Assembly (NCBI GenBank): GCA_014523665.1
Contig: JAATVR010000761.1
Coordinates: 1-6,996, forward strand
DNA length: 6,996 bases
Direction of reading: 5' to 3'
Source: Nitrososphaerales archaeon TH526
GTDB lineage: Archaea > Thermoproteota > Nitrososphaeria > Nitrososphaerales > Nitrososphaeraceae
A model generated the notes under the pieces. The model ran no database searches and was not told the origin of the DNA. It saw only the letters and a program-made list of their open reading frames with translations. Every line of letters begins with the position of its first letter. The first letter of the stretch is position 1. Of this stretch, positions 5,104-6,996 are shown in pieces. The position numbers were made by a program, and so were the translations under genes.

Positions 5104-5799
5104 ATGAAAGTGCATCTTACTATTAATGCAGTTTTACTTGTTGTTGTATTGATTATTTCTCCCTTCGCTATGGATCCTATATTTGATGAAGTATTTGCTT
5201 TACAGATAGCATCATCACCACCATCACCACAACCACCATTACCATCACAATTAGAACTGGTAGCCACTAATTCTGGCAGTTCTCCACCACCTATAAACCA
5301 CTTTAACCTTCCTCCAGGCTACAGAATCGAACCTATCATATGGAATCTTACACTACCTAGTAGTGTTACCTTTGACGAAAAAGACAATATGTATGTAGCA
5401 GAAGCAGGTTTTGTTTATGGTGGACTAGTACCAACACCAAGAATATTAAAAGTAGATAATCAGAGTAAAAGTATATCTGTATTGGTTGACAGAAACCTCA
5501 ATGGTCCAATTACAGATATTGAGTTTTATGACGGAAAACTGTATGTATCCCATAGAGGAATAATTTCTACTGTTGAACCAAAAAGTGGTCTTGTAAAAGA
5601 TATAATATTAGGATTACCAAGCATAGGAGATCATCACAACAATCAGATAGCTATTGGGGGCCCCAATAACAGGATATACTTTGGACAAGGAGAAGCAACG
5701 AATAGTGGAATAGTGGGAGAAGATAATTTTAAACTTGGATGGACTAAAGTGGCTCCTACAGTTCATGACATTCCTGCTAAAAATGTACCTACGTTCTGA
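5104..5799 (+). CDS. C-terminally truncated PQQ-type sugar dehydrogenase paralogue
   Basis: A 231-residue exported protein, about half identical by eye to the N-terminal half of the full-length propeller upstream. It has a signal peptide (hydrophobic 'AVLLVVVLIISPFAM', end near 'VFALQ'), then a Pro/Ser-rich linker (38-50, encoded by repetitive CCA/CAC triplets). The shared blades follow: 'FNLPPGYRIEPIIWNLT', 'VTFDEKDNMYVAEAG', 'LYVSHRGIIS' and 'LGLPSIGDHHNNQI'. His177 aligns with the catalytic His of soluble glucose dehydrogenase. The match stops after 'DIPAKNV', equal to about residue 215 of the neighbour. Three further codons and TGA (5797-5799) close the frame, so the Arg-Asn PQQ site and at least half of the propeller are missing. 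Relatives need all six blades, so this is probably a pseudogene, although its frame is undamaged. The truncation point coincides with the start of a reversed nitroreductase-like fragment, indicating a rearrangement rather than a point mutation. Confidence 0.75.
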   Translation: MKVHLTINAVLLVVVLIISPFAMDPIFDEVFALQIASSPPSPQPPLPSQLELVATNSGSSPPPINHFNLPPGYRIEPIIWNLTLPSSVTFDEKDNMYVAEAGFVYGGLVPTPRILKVDNQSKSISVLVDRNLNGPITDIEFYDGKLYVSHRGIISTVEPKSGLVKDIILGLPSIGDHHNNQIAIGGPNNRIYFGQGEATNSGIVGEDNFKLGWTKVAPTVHDIPAKNVPTF

Positions 5800-5910
5800 C
5801 ATTACATAATACCTTTGCCGATATTCAACAAACCAGATTTCTATCGTATGTTGTTTGCCTGTCTTCCATCCTCTTGTTGTAAGATATATGAATTGATGAG
5901 GATCATTGGA
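5791..5910 (-). pseudogene. F420-dependent nitroreductase / split-barrel fragment
   Basis: The minus strand of this stretch reads 'SNDPHQFIYLTTRGWKTGK' then 'QHTIEIWFVEYRQRYYVMSE'. This is the conserved opening of deazaflavin (F420)-dependent nitroreductase / PNPOx-like split-barrel proteins, where 'YLTTxGRKTGK' and 'EIWFVEY' strands precede 'Y(V/I)xSE'. The full proteins have about 130-150 residues; only about 40 remain. No credible start or C-terminal half is visible. One end abuts the truncated propeller gene (5788-5797). The other end lies beside an alternating GCGCGCGCG run (5916-5924), unusual in this AT-rich DNA. The surrounding frame stays open for 118 codons only because it runs antisense through the propeller gene. 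It is a decayed, non-functional remnant. The family call rests on the strand motifs, and a flavin-type PNPOx relative is the alternative. Confidence 0.55.
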
Positions 5911-5949
5911 TATTGGCGCGCGCGTAATAATGGTATAAAGATATTCCAA

Positions 5950-5960
5950 TAAATAAATAA
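5950..5960 (+). promoter_or_regulatory. TATA-like element of the SnoaL-like gene
   Basis: TAAATAAATAA lies 23-33 bases before the ATG at 5983, the distance expected for an archaeal TATA box serving a leaderless transcript. No Shine-Dalgarno site precedes the ATG, which fits leaderless translation. Confidence 0.35.
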
Positions 5961-5982
5961 CATAAACCAATTATGATACAAT

Positions 5983-6426
5983 ATGTCTTCAACAAATCGG
6001 ACCTCGCAAGAAGAAAGAAATAAGGGTCTGATAAGGTCGTTCATACAAGAAATTTTCAATGAACATGAACTATCTACAATTGAAAAATACTTTGGCAATG
6101 ACTCTGTTGAAGGTAGTCCCCAGGCGGGAAAGGGCGGTGGAGGCTTCAAACAATTCTTAACTGATTTCTTCAAGGCGTTTCCTGATTGGCAGGCAAACAT
6201 AGAACACGTAATTGCGGAAAATGAACTTGTGGTGATATTTCTCAATGGATCTGGAACTCAGAAAGGAGAATTTCATGGAATCCCACCCACGAACAAACCA
6301 GTGAACATCAGATCCGCAGATCTATATAGAATAGAAGGAGGAATTATTACAGGACATTGGGATGTAGTAGATCAATTGAAATTGTTAAAACAGACGGGTG
6401 TTCTACTTTCGGAAAAAGTAGATTAG
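5983..6426 (+). CDS. SnoaL-like / ester cyclase family protein
   Basis: A 147-residue protein of the SnoaL-like group within the NTF2 cone fold, at its usual length. Visible hallmarks are the N-terminal helix 'GLIRSFIQEIFNEHEL' (15-30), 'FKAFPDWQANIEHVIAEN' (63-80), 'FHGIPPTNKPVNIRSADLYR' (97-116) and the closing 'GHWDVVDQLKLLKQTG' (124-139). In polyketide cyclases of this family the region around the last motif lines the active-site pocket. In many members a His sits in a 'HxP' turn near residue 44; here the turn reads 'EGSPQAGKG', so that His is Gly. Known members range from polyketide cyclases to uncharacterised proteins; nothing nearby points to polyketide synthesis, so the function is unknown. 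There is no signal peptide, so it is cytoplasmic. It appears to be transcribed alone. Confidence 0.88.
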   Translation: MSSTNRTSQEERNKGLIRSFIQEIFNEHELSTIEKYFGNDSVEGSPQAGKGGGGFKQFLTDFFKAFPDWQANIEHVIAENELVVIFLNGSGTQKGEFHGIPPTNKPVNIRSADLYRIEGGIITGHWDVVDQLKLLKQTGVLLSEKVD

Positions 6427-6623
6427 GAACTTTAGGATCAAAGGGTGATGAGACATTGAAATCATATTCTTCATTCTGGGGACGGCCACGATTTACCGTT
6501 CACAAAATCTGGCTATTTTCTTGAGACTTTAGTATCAAATAAGAGGTGATTATGAAATCTTTATCTAAGGAATTTGTAATTATTACAGGTTAACTTTCTT
6601 ACCTGACTTTGATAGCAAGTAAG

Positions 6624-6645
6624 CAGTAGTCGGACCTGACTACTG
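6624..6645. repeat. 8-bp perfect hairpin
   Basis: CAGTAGTC (6624-6631) pairs exactly with GACTACTG (6638-6645) around the loop GGACCT. On the plus strand it is followed, 15 bases later, by a run of eight or nine A (6661-6668), so on the minus strand a T-run comes before the stem instead of after it. It is therefore not a standard intrinsic terminator in either direction. It may be a relic of a mobile element end or an RNA structure. Confidence 0.45.
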
Positions 6646-6820
6646 ATACTTTCAAACTATAAAAAAAAGTGAGGCTTGTTCTTCAACCTATATGTTGCTA
6701 TTGTCCATCAGACGTTTGGCATGAATGTGCTTCAATAAAGTAAGATTACTAAATATTACAAGTTAGAGAGGGGCATCCATTCACGTCATAATCTTTACAA
6801 TTCAATGGTATACTATTACG

Positions 6821-6943
6821 TTAGATATTATTGATAAAACCCTTTGGTGCGACATAAGTCCTGCCGTTCTTAAATCATAAAATTGCATAGTCTTCTAATA
6901 AATTCTTATGCCATCTTTTGACTTTGGAAAATGCTTCTTGCAC
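6821..6943 (-). pseudogene. Possible remnant of a small unknown protein
   Basis: From a GTG at 6943 the minus strand reads 'VQEAFSKVKRWHKNLLEDYA' then 'IL', a TGA (6875-6877), then 'FKNGRTYVAPKGFINNI' and a TAA (6821-6823). The balanced, protein-like composition on both sides of the TGA suggests one former frame in which TGG (Trp) became TGA. I do not recognise the family. With only 40 codons, chance is a serious alternative. Confidence 0.2.
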
Positions 6944-6996
6944 TTACACATTTCAGACAACAGACTGAATTAGAAGCCACCTACTCGAGCGTTTCA

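Larger units (their letters stand above)
6427..6996. other. Gene-poor stretch with possible decayed coding traces
   Basis: No intact gene is visible in these 570 bases. The region contains a perfect-stem hairpin (6624-6645) and a 13-codon plus-strand frame at 6552 with a GAGGTGAT ribosome-like site. Two minus-strand stretches (6419-6589 and 6821-6943) each read as protein-like apart from a single TGA. I cannot assign any of them to a family, and chance open frames remain possible. The sequence from 6700 to 6820 shows nothing that I can interpret. Confidence 0.5.

Noticed and set aside
4875..5267. Minus-strand frame of 130 codons
   Set aside because: It overlaps the ends of both propeller genes and is dominated by low-complexity residues derived from the Pro/Ser linker triplets and the intergenic pyrimidine tract.
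5841..6245. Minus-strand frame of 134 codons
   Set aside because: It runs antisense through the SnoaL-like gene; the resemblance to a protein comes only from that gene's codons.
6624..6645. Intrinsic terminator at the hairpin
   Set aside because: No T-run follows the stem on either strand; the nearby A-run is on the wrong side.

Overview
The window most likely comes from a terrestrial ammonia-oxidising archaeon (Nitrososphaeria, Nitrososphaera/Nitrosocosmicus-like). This is inferred from the AT-rich sequence, an exported plastocyanin-type cupredoxin with a 'VFAQ' signal-peptide end, an FxLYD-type 'GYLHIVGEV' protein, extracellular sugar-dehydrogenase-like propellers and mostly Shine-Dalgarno-free starts. 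No rRNA, tRNA or CRISPR array was seen.

Layout: 2-175 (+) is the C-terminus of an alpha/beta hydrolase. 176-715 is mostly non-coding and holds a short minus-strand remnant of a luciferase-like monooxygenase start, a 16-bp palindrome and a hairpin followed by T residues. 716-1507 (-) is an intact, GC-richer SDR-fold protein that lacks the Tyr/Lys catalytic pair. 1508-1830 is AT-rich and non-coding. 1831-2424 (-) holds two broken genes placed end to end: an aldehyde dehydrogenase N-terminus and an FxLYD-domain protein. 2428-2838 (-) is an intact secreted type 1 copper protein with a palindromic promoter. 2917-3102 (+) is a probable IS630-type transposase HTH remnant. 3365-4915 (+) is a full-length secreted PQQ-type sugar dehydrogenase-like propeller, followed by a C-terminally truncated paralogue (5104-5799, +). 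That paralogue runs directly into a reversed fragment of an F420/split-barrel nitroreductase-like gene (5791-5910, -). 5983-6426 (+) is an intact SnoaL-like protein. 6427-6996 has no convincing gene, only a hairpin and possible decayed coding traces.

Intact genes (SDR-like, cupredoxin, sugar-dehydrogenase-like, SnoaL-like) alternate with fragments of at least five other genes, several of them redox enzymes. The most striking features are two abrupt junctions where unrelated gene fragments meet within about 10 bp. This looks like an accessory region shaped by insertion, deletion and decay. I do not see a coherent new multi-gene system. The intact exported proteins (copper protein, propeller) would act outside the cytoplasmic membrane; no operon links them.
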